Source of the DNA: Fibrisoma limi BUZ 3
Lineage (GTDB): Bacteria; Bacteroidota; Bacteroidia; Cytophagales; Spirosomataceae
Assembly (NCBI RefSeq): GCF_000296815.2
Contig: NZ_CAIT01000009.1
Span: 1-64,000 of the forward strand
DNA: 64,000 nucleotides
Reading direction: 5' to 3'
Shown one piece after another: positions 52,368 through 59,183 of this stretch; the stretch's first letter is position 1; each line of letters begins with the position of its first letter. The position numbers and the translations under genes are program-made. Below the pieces are notes generated by a model. That model saw only the letters and a list, made by a program, of their open reading frames with translations, had not been told where the DNA came from and ran no database searches.

Positions 52368-53021
52368 ATGAATCAACGTATCGTCTCCGTGAACGTAGGC
52401 CTACCCCAACTGATCGAGTGGCAGGGTAAGCCGGTTAGCACCAGCATTTTCAAAGCACCGGTGGCGGAACGGCTACAGATCAGCCGGTTGAACGTAGCCG
52501 GTGATCAGCAGGCCGATCTCAGCGTACACGGCGGTCCCGATAAAGCCGTGTATGCTTACGACCTGGAGCACTATACCTACTGGCAGCACCAACTGGACTG
52601 GCCCGACTGGACCTACGGTCTGTTTGGCGAAAACCTGACCACCGACGGCCTACCAGACGAGACTGCGTACGTCGGTAGTATCTACCGCATCGGTACGGCC
52701 CGGTTGCAGGTAGCGCAGCCCCGCTTTCCGTGCTTTAAGCTAAATGCCCGATTCAACGACCGTAGTATGGTCAAAAAGTTCAGCGACGCCATGCGCTGCG
52801 GTATCTATTTCCGGGTCATTGACGAAGGAGACGTGCAGGCCGGAGATTCTGTCACGCTGGAAGAAGAGCCGGATCGAACACTGACCATCCGCGACGTTGC
52901 CGAGGTATATTTTTCGCGTAGTGCCGACCCCGACCGGATGGATCAACTGGTGAACCACCCCTACCTCGCTAAAAACCTCAGCAACCATTTCAAGCGGTTT
53001 CGATGGTCGATTGAAAAGTAA
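52368..53021 (+). CDS. MOSC domain protein, YiiM-like
   Basis: 217 residues. The MOSC core shows VHGGPDKAVYAYDLEHY, then GLFGENLTT and the conserved Cys in PRFPCFKLNARF, followed by a C-terminal 3-alpha domain. YiiM-type proteins use the molybdenum cofactor to reduce N-hydroxylated bases and related compounds. It is cytoplasmic, with no operon partner seen. Confidence 0.9.
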   Translation: MNQRIVSVNVGLPQLIEWQGKPVSTSIFKAPVAERLQISRLNVAGDQQADLSVHGGPDKAVYAYDLEHYTYWQHQLDWPDWTYGLFGENLTTDGLPDETAYVGSIYRIGTARLQVAQPRFPCFKLNARFNDRSMVKKFSDAMRCGIYFRVIDEGDVQAGDSVTLEEEPDRTLTIRDVAEVYFSRSADPDRMDQLVNHPYLAKNLSNHFKRFRWSIEK

Positions 53022-53607
53022 GCATATATCATTCGGGGCTTTATTTCACGGTGTAGCTTAATTGTGCGTAGTTCTGACCCCGGCTGGCAGATTAGTTGGC
53101 AAAAACAACCAATGCATTATTGTTTATGTAAGATAATGTACGAATAATATTAATGTGTTGATCAATTCTTTACTATACTTTACGACTCAACTTGTCGAGT
53201 TTAGCACATATCAGCGTTGCCCGCTCTGTCTTACATCAGGCTAGGGCTGCGGCCAGCCCTAGGCGCCTGTCGTTCCTGCCACTCTCGGTCTCAGTGAATT
53301 CTGCAATGATTGTATAGCTTTCCTGGGTTGAAACCGGCTCACGGCGTCGGCTTGGGCCTCTAAGCCTAATCCGCTACGACCCTAGCGCTCAGTTGACACA
53401 CGATAGCAGGCTACCGCTTTTTTCATGGGATAGAGGAGGGGGTTGGTCATTTTGTTACAATACAGACGGACGTTTGTATTGTAACAAGATACAAATGGGA
53501 TTCTTGACTAATACAACTAATACTTAATGAAAGCATTGAATGGGGTCGGTTGCTGTCCAACCTGACAATCTAAATTCAAAGTGCCCCCCACTCACTTTTT
53601 ATTTTTA
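53022..53607. other. 586-nt spacer without recognised gene
   Basis: No convincing coding frame on either strand. It holds a short hairpin (CTAGGGCTG 53241-53249 / complement 53254-53262) and a 12-bp inverted repeat TTGTTACAATAC (53452-53463) / complement (53476-53487) with a 12-nt spacer. It marks the shift from GC-rich core genes to the AT-richer island. Confidence 0.6.
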
Positions 53608-54621
53608 TTAAGTTCCATTAGGGTCAATAAATTTTCCGGTTCTTGTATCTATCGTGAATTTTGATGATAGTTTGGTACTATTACCGCTGTCTACTGCTAC
53701 AGTTCCCAAATATCTCCCGTCTTCATCTAACTGCTCATAATAAAATTGTGTCTCTGTCTCGTCAAATTTCACCGTCAGTAATTCACCCTTTTTGGAATCT
53801 AATACATCGCTGTGTGACCTTACTTCAACTTCTTCCGAATCTTTGCTTCTAGGTCGACAAGTAACTTTGATCAACACTTTTATTTTAGCCACTGATGATT
53901 TTTTACCAGCTATATATATATTAATTGGTCTGTCAAAAGGCGACAAAATATACGTATCAGTGATTGTAATTTCTTGTTGAAATAAGAGCACACCACGCCT
54001 TGTAGCCTCTTTTTGAAGGGACTCCAATATCTCCCTCCGTATACCTAGCTTTTCTATTTGTTGATTCAAAAATTGTAAAGTAGGGACAGGTGTATCGTCA
54101 GAAATTGCTAGAGTCGAATTTTCATTTACTGCTTTTTTTGGTATATCTATTTCACCCAAAAAATTATTATTAACTGTTATTGTGTAATCTAATATTTCAA
54201 ATCTAAGCCCTATGTAGCCAGTTTGATTTCCTTCTTTGTCAGGTAATACTACATTTTTTATAGTTGAAAGTGTTTGTAATTCAATATCGAAATGCGCAGC
54301 ATTTTCTATCGCACCTGACTGAAAACCATTAGAAGAAATAAGGACTTTTTTATTTATATTACTAACAGTACTGCATTTACTGTTGAACGCTTCTATCTTT
54401 TCAACGGGAACAGGTCCTACATAATCCTTACATTCAATAGCAATTCTAAAATCGTAGCCATTTACTTTAGTTACAATAAATACGTCGAATTCCCTATTCT
54501 TACCAAGTCTATCTTTAACTAGATGATTGGTGTAAATTTTAGTATGTGGTAAATCCCTATAAGCCTCTTGGATTAGAGCAACCATTTTCTCAAACGGTCT
54601 ACCGCTCTTTAATTTTGCCAT
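53608..54621 (-). CDS. Mrr-like restriction endonuclease family protein
   Basis: 337 residues, markedly AT-rich codon use compared with neighbours. The N-terminal PD-(D/E)xK nuclease fold shows REFDVFI (D46) and IAIECKDYVGP (E63, K65), preceded by the helix GRPFEKMVALIQEAY. This order matches the Mrr_cat branch. The C-terminal 200 residues are beta-rich and unassigned. No methyltransferase or specificity subunit is adjacent, so it is a solitary type IV-like nuclease or a defence protein that cuts modified or foreign DNA (inference). The composition suggests horizontal acquisition. Confidence 0.75.
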   Translation of the reverse strand: MAKLKSGRPFEKMVALIQEAYRDLPHTKIYTNHLVKDRLGKNREFDVFIVTKVNGYDFRIAIECKDYVGPVPVEKIEAFNSKCSTVSNINKKVLISSNGFQSGAIENAAHFDIELQTLSTIKNVVLPDKEGNQTGYIGLRFEILDYTITVNNNFLGEIDIPKKAVNENSTLAISDDTPVPTLQFLNQQIEKLGIRREILESLQKEATRRGVLLFQQEITITDTYILSPFDRPINIYIAGKKSSVAKIKVLIKVTCRPRSKDSEEVEVRSHSDVLDSKKGELLTVKFDETETQFYYEQLDEDGRYLGTVAVDSGNSTKLSSKFTIDTRTGKFIDPNGT

Positions 54622-54857
54622 AAAAAAAATAACGAGCTAATAATTTTCATTGCCATTTGCAATGCTCAATAATGTTTTGCGCGTGGTATCTAAGTCCTCT
54701 GCTCCTGATTATCTTCGCCCTTAAGCCGTGGTACCATTTTAAACATTCAACAGAAAACTCTGCGACTTCTTTTATCGTTTTTTACAAAGTCATTCGTGTA
54801 GAAATTATCCGCTTGATATTGCTTTTCTGTCGGCTGCCAAAATGCTCTTATTTTTGA

Positions 54858-55190
54858 TTAAGCTGGTTGTAACCCCTTGTCCTGCAAAGGCCAGAAATGC
54901 TGCACCTTACCGCGTTCAACAGCACGTTCAGCATGCCATAGATCATAATTGCGCTGCACGTTTAGCCAAAACTCTGCACTCGTGCCAAAGGCTTCGGACA
55001 AGCGGACGCACATTTCAGAGCTAACGCCCTGGTGCTCGTTCAAGATAGCGGAGAGCGTTTTCCGGGTGACGCCCAGTCCCTTCGCTATTTCGGCCTGCGT
55101 GTAGTTGTGTCCAGTTTCCTCTTTCAAACCTTCGATGGTTTCTTTAATCAATGCCCCTGGATGGGATGGTCTCATGCCTCGGTTTAACAT
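54858..55190 (-). CDS. higA: HigA-type antitoxin (XRE HTH)
   Basis: 110 residues. The XRE helix-turn-helix spans TQAEIAKGLGVTRKTLSAIL (about residues 31-50). The HigA hallmarks PSHPGALIKE at the N-terminus and EFWLNVQRNYDLW after the HTH are present. It neutralises the HigB toxin encoded 15 nt upstream in the same operon and represses the operon promoter. The start could be the first Met or MRPSHPG five codons later. Confidence 0.9.
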   Translation of the reverse strand: MLNRGMRPSHPGALIKETIEGLKEETGHNYTQAEIAKGLGVTRKTLSAILNEHQGVSSEMCVRLSEAFGTSAEFWLNVQRNYDLWHAERAVERGKVQHFWPLQDKGLQPA

Positions 55191-55205
55191 GGCTGTATCT
55201 CCTTG

Positions 55206-55484
55206 TTAGTGATAATCTACATAGTCAACATCATGCACATTGCCATCTTCAAACCTAAAGATTATGCGCCAGTTACCAGACACGTTAACCGCATAGAATC
55301 CCTTCAAATTACCTGACAGCGGGTGCAACCGGGAACCTGGTGTCCCTATGTCATTCAATGATTGGGCAAATTCCAGTCGGGTTAAGATGTTCCGGATTCT
55401 GGTCACATGGGCGGCTGGCAGTTTTGAGGGATCTTCCTGCTCGTAAAAAAGCCTTAGGCCCTTGTGCTGGATGCTCTTAATCAT
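55206..55484 (-). CDS. higB: HigB-type toxin (RelE/ParE superfamily mRNA interferase)
   Basis: 92 residues from ATG 55484 (MIKSIQHKGLRLFYEQEDPS). The longer frame begins inside the operator and is rejected. Family features are KGLRLFYE, LEFAQSLNDIGTPG, RLHPLSGNLKGFYAV and the C-terminal NWRIIFRFEDGNVHDVDYVDYH (here NWRIIFRFEDGN, then VDYVDYH), the ribosome-dependent RNase fold with Arg/His residues. Toxin-first order is normal for higBA. Confidence 0.9.
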   Translation of the reverse strand: MIKSIQHKGLRLFYEQEDPSKLPAAHVTRIRNILTRLEFAQSLNDIGTPGSRLHPLSGNLKGFYAVNVSGNWRIIFRFEDGNVHDVDYVDYH

Positions 55485-55492
55485 AACCGAAA

Positions 55493-55528
55493 TGTAACAT
55501 ATAACGTTACAGGTGTCAAGCAAAATTA
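55493..55528 (-). promoter_or_regulatory. higBA promoter and operator
   Basis: The inverted repeat TGTAAC (55493-55498) / GTTACA (55506-55511) lies between the minus-strand -7 element TAATTTTG (55528-55521) and the higB ATG. Binding there by HigA would block transcription, the usual autoregulation. Confidence 0.65.
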
Positions 55529-55532
55529 TTTT

Positions 55533-55774
55533 CTACTTTCTTCTGTCGTGGCCTCGGTCGCGCTGCTTTTGTCTGTAATTTTCCAATATCTCAGCAGCTT
55601 CTTCGGTCAAAACTGTATCCGGTTCCGGCTGCGGCTCACGGTCGGGTTCTTTAGAAACGCCCTCTGTTTCAGCTTAAAATTGACTGCTAACGCTTTTCAG
55701 CCACGCTCAAAAGCAGCGTTCAGGCGTTCAATCTGTCCATCGAACCAGCTTGGATCAACGTGTTCAGCCTGCAT
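55533..55774 (-). pseudogene. Degraded gene fragment upstream of higB
   Basis: On the minus strand, ATG 55774 gives 25 codons (MQAEHVDPSWFDGQIERLNA start) to TGA at 55699-55697. A second open segment in another frame, 55673 to TAG 55535-55533, encodes 46 codons: an E/P-rich linker (SKEPDREPQPEPD) and a basic helix ending QKQRDRGHDRRK. The two look like parts of one frameshifted gene. The linker-plus-basic-tail style recalls C-termini of mobilisation proteins, but no family is assigned. Confidence 0.35.
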
Positions 55775-55812
55775 CTTTTAACATCACATTTAAAAATTTC
55801 GATGTTTTCTTT

Positions 55813-55860
55813 GGAATGATCGTTCTATTACTAGTACCTTTGTTTTGGAACAATCATTCT
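55813..55860 (+). promoter_or_regulatory. SDR promoter with two TetR-type operators
   Basis: GGAATGATCGTTCT (55813-55826) and GGAACAATCATTCT (55847-55860) flank the -7 element TACCTTTG (55835-55842). A third copy, GGAACGAACATTCT, is at 56646-56659 before the TetR gene. The shared pattern GGAAYRAWCRTTCT is an imperfect palindrome of TetR type. Confidence 0.65.
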
Positions 55861-55869
55861 AAAACAGAT

Positions 55870-56628
55870 ATGAATCGCTTACAAGGAAAAATCGCTGTTA
55901 TAACCGGCGGCAACAGTGGAATTGGTTTCGCCACCGCACAGGCCTTTCTGGCTGAAGGAGCCGAACATGTGATCATTACCGGACGCAAAGCCGACTCGGT
56001 TCAACATGCGGCTCAGGAACTGGGCGAGAATGTAACTGGTCTTGTTTCAGACGCCAGCAACATGGCCGACGTTCGGCGACTGGGCGAACAGGTTAAGGCA
56101 ATTACCAACCGAGTGGATGTGCTGTTCGTTAACGCGGGGGTCGGTCAATTCGCGCCGATTGATGCCATGACGGAGGCGGTATTTGACTACAACATGGACA
56201 TCAACTTCAAAGGCGCTTACTTCACTATTCAGAGCGTACTGCCGCTGATGCCGGCGGGTGGTTCCATTTTGCTGAACACGTCCGTTAATGCGCACATGGG
56301 GATGCCCGGTGCCAGCGCCTACGCAGCCAGCAAAGCCGCCCTGATTTCGCTGGTTCGCAACTTATCGGCTGAACTGTTACCCCGTCAGATTCGGGTCAAC
56401 GCCGTTAGCCCCGGCCCGGTTGTTACGCCTATGCACAGCGCTGAAAAATTGCAGATCTCCGAAGAGCAACTTCAGCAAATGGGTCAAAGCATCGTCGGAC
56501 AAGTCCCCCTGGGCCGGTTTGGTTCGCCGGAGGAAATTGCCAAAATTGCCGTGTTCTTCGCATCTGACGACTCTTCGTTTGTGCTGGGTGCCGAACTCAT
56601 CGCTGATGGGGGTATGGTGACGCTGTAA
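55870..56628 (+). CDS. Short-chain dehydrogenase/reductase (SDR)
   Basis: 252 residues from ATG 55870; the upstream part of the longer frame includes the promoter and is rejected. Classical SDR: TGGNSGIG cofactor motif (about residues 12-19), NAGV, the catalytic Ser in LLNTSVNAHMG and YAASK (Tyr and Lys), and the C-terminal GSPEEIAKIAVFFASD. It is an NAD(P)-dependent oxidoreductase with unknown substrate. It is under control of the TetR-type operators and precedes the regulator gene. Confidence 0.92.
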   Translation: MNRLQGKIAVITGGNSGIGFATAQAFLAEGAEHVIITGRKADSVQHAAQELGENVTGLVSDASNMADVRRLGEQVKAITNRVDVLFVNAGVGQFAPIDAMTEAVFDYNMDINFKGAYFTIQSVLPLMPAGGSILLNTSVNAHMGMPGASAYAASKAALISLVRNLSAELLPRQIRVNAVSPGPVVTPMHSAEKLQISEEQLQQMGQSIVGQVPLGRFGSPEEIAKIAVFFASDDSSFVLGAELIADGGMVTL

Positions 56629-56645
56629 TTTTTTTGCCTAATTCC

Positions 56646-56659
56646 GGAACGAACATTCT
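56646..56659 (+). promoter_or_regulatory. TetR-type operator upstream of regulator gene
   Basis: GGAACGAACATTCT matches both operators at the SDR promoter, implying autoregulation by the TetR protein encoded at 56711. Confidence 0.6.
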
Positions 56660-56661
56660 AT

Positions 56662-56706
56662 ATAGCGTAGTTATGGTCAATATCGACTGTAACTACGCTA
56701 TTTTTA
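56662..56706 (+). terminator. Hairpin with T-run between SDR and tetR
   Basis: A 12-bp perfect stem ATAGCGTAGTTA (56662-56673) with complement at 56690-56701, followed by TTTT. It lies downstream of the third operator and only about 5 nt before the regulator's ATG. Confidence 0.65.
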
Positions 56707-56710
56707 TGCC

Positions 56711-57301
56711 ATGGCGCGACCGAAAGCATTTGATGAAGAAGCCGTTCTGCAAAAAGCCGTGAACTTATTCTGGTGCCGGGGGTACGAAGCTACGTCCGTG
56801 CAGGACCTGGTGGATTGCCTGGGAATAAACCGTGCCAGCCTCTACGACACCTACGGCGATAAGTACGAGCTGTACGTCAAAGCGCTGGAACGGTATCGCG
56901 ACACCGGGCAAAGCGGCTTATGTCAAAATATGGATAAGTCCAGGCCAGCGCTTGATCTACTGCGGGATTTGTTTACCGAGGGTATTCAAAACTCACTGGC
57001 CGACCCGGATCAAAAAGGCTGTTTTATGGTGAACTCAGCCGTTGAACTGGCCGCCCACGACGAAACGATTGGCCGTATCGTGGCCGATAACCAGCGTGCG
57101 TTCGAAGCCCGACTGCAACAGGTCATCGAGCGTGGTCAGCAGGAAGGAACAATCAACCGCGTCCACTCGGCCGCCAGCCTGGCTACGTTTCTGTTCAATA
57201 CCTACACCGGCATAAAAGTACTAGCCCGGACCAGGCCCGAGCCGACGGCTTTGTATGGTGTTATGAACATTGCCATGAGTGCGCTACAGCCTAGTTCTTA
57301 A
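56711..57301 (+). CDS. TetR/AcrR-family regulator of the SDR locus
   Basis: 196 residues. The N-terminal HTH (TSVQDLVDCLGINRASLYDTYGDK) is clear; the rest is an all-helical ligand domain, with KGCFMVNSAVELA typical of the YxaF/LmrA-like TetR group. Operators of a common type occur before the SDR gene and before this gene, so it most likely represses both and is released by a small molecule that the SDR processes (inference). Confidence 0.9.
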   Translation: MARPKAFDEEAVLQKAVNLFWCRGYEATSVQDLVDCLGINRASLYDTYGDKYELYVKALERYRDTGQSGLCQNMDKSRPALDLLRDLFTEGIQNSLADPDQKGCFMVNSAVELAAHDETIGRIVADNQRAFEARLQQVIERGQQEGTINRVHSAASLATFLFNTYTGIKVLARTRPEPTALYGVMNIAMSALQPSS

Positions 57302-57348
57302 CGGAACGACTCGACAGACTGCCATCCTGCTTTTGCATAACCTTCTAT

Positions 57349-57403
57349 TTATAAACCAGTTAGCCCCGCTTCTTCAGAAGAAGCGGGGCTAACTGGTTTA
57401 TAA
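57349..57403. terminator. Bidirectional terminator, 55-bp perfect palindrome
   Basis: All bases from 57349 to 57403 pair around a single central base. It serves the convergent tetR (ends 57301) and SusD (ends 57415) genes. Confidence 0.85.
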
Positions 57404-57414
57404 CGTTACTGTGC

Positions 57415-59091
57415 TTAATACCCTGGGTTCTGCGCCAGATAGCCCGGGATGTTCGATGCGCCATCGATGGCCGTTTGCGGAATTGGGAAAATCCGCTTCT
57501 GCCGATCGGCGTTCGTCTTCTCGGTCCAGGTACCTTCGTACTTGCCGAACCGGATCATGTCGGTACGGCGGAGGCACTCCCAGTACAATTCAAAACCACG
57601 CTCGCGGAACAGTAGGTCGAGGTTCATGCTCGTCAGGGCCGGAGCGGGTTTGACGGCTGTCCGGGCGGCCCGAACGGTGTTCACATCGGCCAGGGCACCA
57701 GCCGCATCATTGCTCTTCCGCAGTTTTGCCTCGGCCCGCATCAGGTACACATCGGCCAGACGTACGATTGAAATATCGGCGTCGCCCAGGTTCCGCCCCG
57801 ACTGCGACTTCTTCCCAAACTCATATTTCAGCACCCGGTAGCCGGTACTGTAGTTACTGCCCGCTACGGTGAAATCCACCTGCTCGGTGAAATTTACGGG
57901 CAGCGTTGGCCGGTTCCGCGTTACGTTGAACAGCTTGCCGATCCGGTAGTTGTTGCCGCACCGCACAAACGCACCGTTCACCCGCAGCAACCCGTATTGC
58001 TGACCACGCAGAATCCCCCGATCCATAACTACATCACTGGCGGCCACGCAGGAATCGGCAGGAATGTTCATGTTCTTTTTGTAAAAGCGCGGGTCGGTTC
58101 CGGCCGGGTCGCTGGGCGCGTAGGCGCTGGTCCAGGTACGGTAGAAATCCGGCGTAATGGCCGGGCCGTCGGTACCGTTGGCCCCAGGAAATGCCGGTAG
58201 CGGGAACTGGTCACCCGACAGCGAGAAGTACGCCAGCCGGTTGTGACCGTTCAATTCAGCGCGCTGGTCAACGGCAAAAATCAGCTCTTTGTTATCGTGG
58301 TTATTATCGTTAAAGATCGAGAAGTAATCCGGCGACAACTGGTATTGTCCTGAACTGATGATTTTGTCGCAGTACTCCACCACCTTGTCCATATCCTCCG
58401 GCTTGAAGGTGAACTGAGCCCCAAAACGGTCGCGGTAAACGGCCGCATTCAGGTACAGACGAGCCAGCAAACCCCACACAGCCCCCTTGGTCAGCCGGCC
58501 CGGACCAACCGTAGTCAGCAGGTCAGGCTCAGCAGCCAGAAACTCATTCTTCACGTATTCGAGTGCCTGTTCGCCCCGCAGGATTTCTGAATTCGACTGA
58601 GGATCATTCTTCACAAACACCAGCCCGAACAGGTCGAGCAGCAGCATATTGTAGTACGCCCGCATCCCCCGGGCTTCGGCGATGTAGGTTTTTACGTTCG
58701 GGTCGTTGATTGTCGGCAACGTATTCAGGGCCGTAACCGAACGTGAAATACCCTGCGCCAGCAGCAGCCACGTATTGCGGAGGTTGGGATCAGTGCTCGT
58801 ATGCGTGTGCTGGTGCATGGCGATGTAAATACCGTTATCGCCCCAGTCGGTACCACCCCGATACGGCAGAATAGCCTCGTCGGTCGAAATTTCCTGAATG
58901 GCAAAGTAGGTCGTGTGCGTGAAAACATCCGGCAGGCGGGCATACACCGGGGCAATGTTGCCGTCGGCGGCTTGTTTGTCCGTCAGGCCGGATGCTGAGG
59001 CCTCGTCCAGAACGTTCTCGTTGAGGTCGGTACAACTGTTCAGCGAGAGCAGGCTGAGCAGTGCTATGGTTGAAATGAATATCTTTTTCAT
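57415..59091 (-). CDS. SusD/RagB-family nutrient-binding lipoprotein
   Basis: 558 residues with lipobox LNSC (Cys about 20) and CTDLNENVLDE. The N-terminal SusD-like domain is followed by TPR-helices (GMRAYYNMLLLDLFGLVFV), the RLTKGAVWGLLARLYLNAAVY motif, and the RagB C-terminal region (DVYLMRAEAKLRKS; RGFELYWECLRRTDMIRFG). It is the surface lid of the SusC barrel encoded upstream. This classical SusD type is usually used for glycans, unlike the SusD-like_2 protein at 10176. No glycosidase is adjacent in the window. Confidence 0.93.
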   Translation of the reverse strand: MKKIFISTIALLSLLSLNSCTDLNENVLDEASASGLTDKQAADGNIAPVYARLPDVFTHTTYFAIQEISTDEAILPYRGGTDWGDNGIYIAMHQHTHTSTDPNLRNTWLLLAQGISRSVTALNTLPTINDPNVKTYIAEARGMRAYYNMLLLDLFGLVFVKNDPQSNSEILRGEQALEYVKNEFLAAEPDLLTTVGPGRLTKGAVWGLLARLYLNAAVYRDRFGAQFTFKPEDMDKVVEYCDKIISSGQYQLSPDYFSIFNDNNHDNKELIFAVDQRAELNGHNRLAYFSLSGDQFPLPAFPGANGTDGPAITPDFYRTWTSAYAPSDPAGTDPRFYKKNMNIPADSCVAASDVVMDRGILRGQQYGLLRVNGAFVRCGNNYRIGKLFNVTRNRPTLPVNFTEQVDFTVAGSNYSTGYRVLKYEFGKKSQSGRNLGDADISIVRLADVYLMRAEAKLRKSNDAAGALADVNTVRAARTAVKPAPALTSMNLDLLFRERGFELYWECLRRTDMIRFGKYEGTWTEKTNADRQKRIFPIPQTAIDGASNIPGYLAQNPGY

Positions 59092-59106
59092 TGTTGTCGG
59101 CGGATC

Positions 59107-59174
59107 GAACGCTGATCAGTATGATTTTTAAGGTTAATCATGATCAATCATAAGCATCATACTGATCAGCGTTC
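59107..59174. repeat. Hairpin between susC and susD
   Basis: A 19-bp perfect inverted repeat (59107-59125 with 59156-59174), with a further small palindrome (TGATCA-type) in the loop. It occupies most of the spacer between the second SusC and SusD genes. Confidence 0.8.
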
Positions 59175-59183
59175 TAGTCAATA

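Noticed and set aside
54657-54857. 66-codon plus-strand frame, hydrophobic
   Set aside because: AT-rich spacer before the Mrr-like gene, no ribosome binding site, no family; hydrophobicity is explained by T-rich codons.
55464-55781. 105-codon plus-strand frame between higB and the SDR gene
   Set aside because: Overlaps the higB start and operator, while the minus strand carries the more protein-like remnant.
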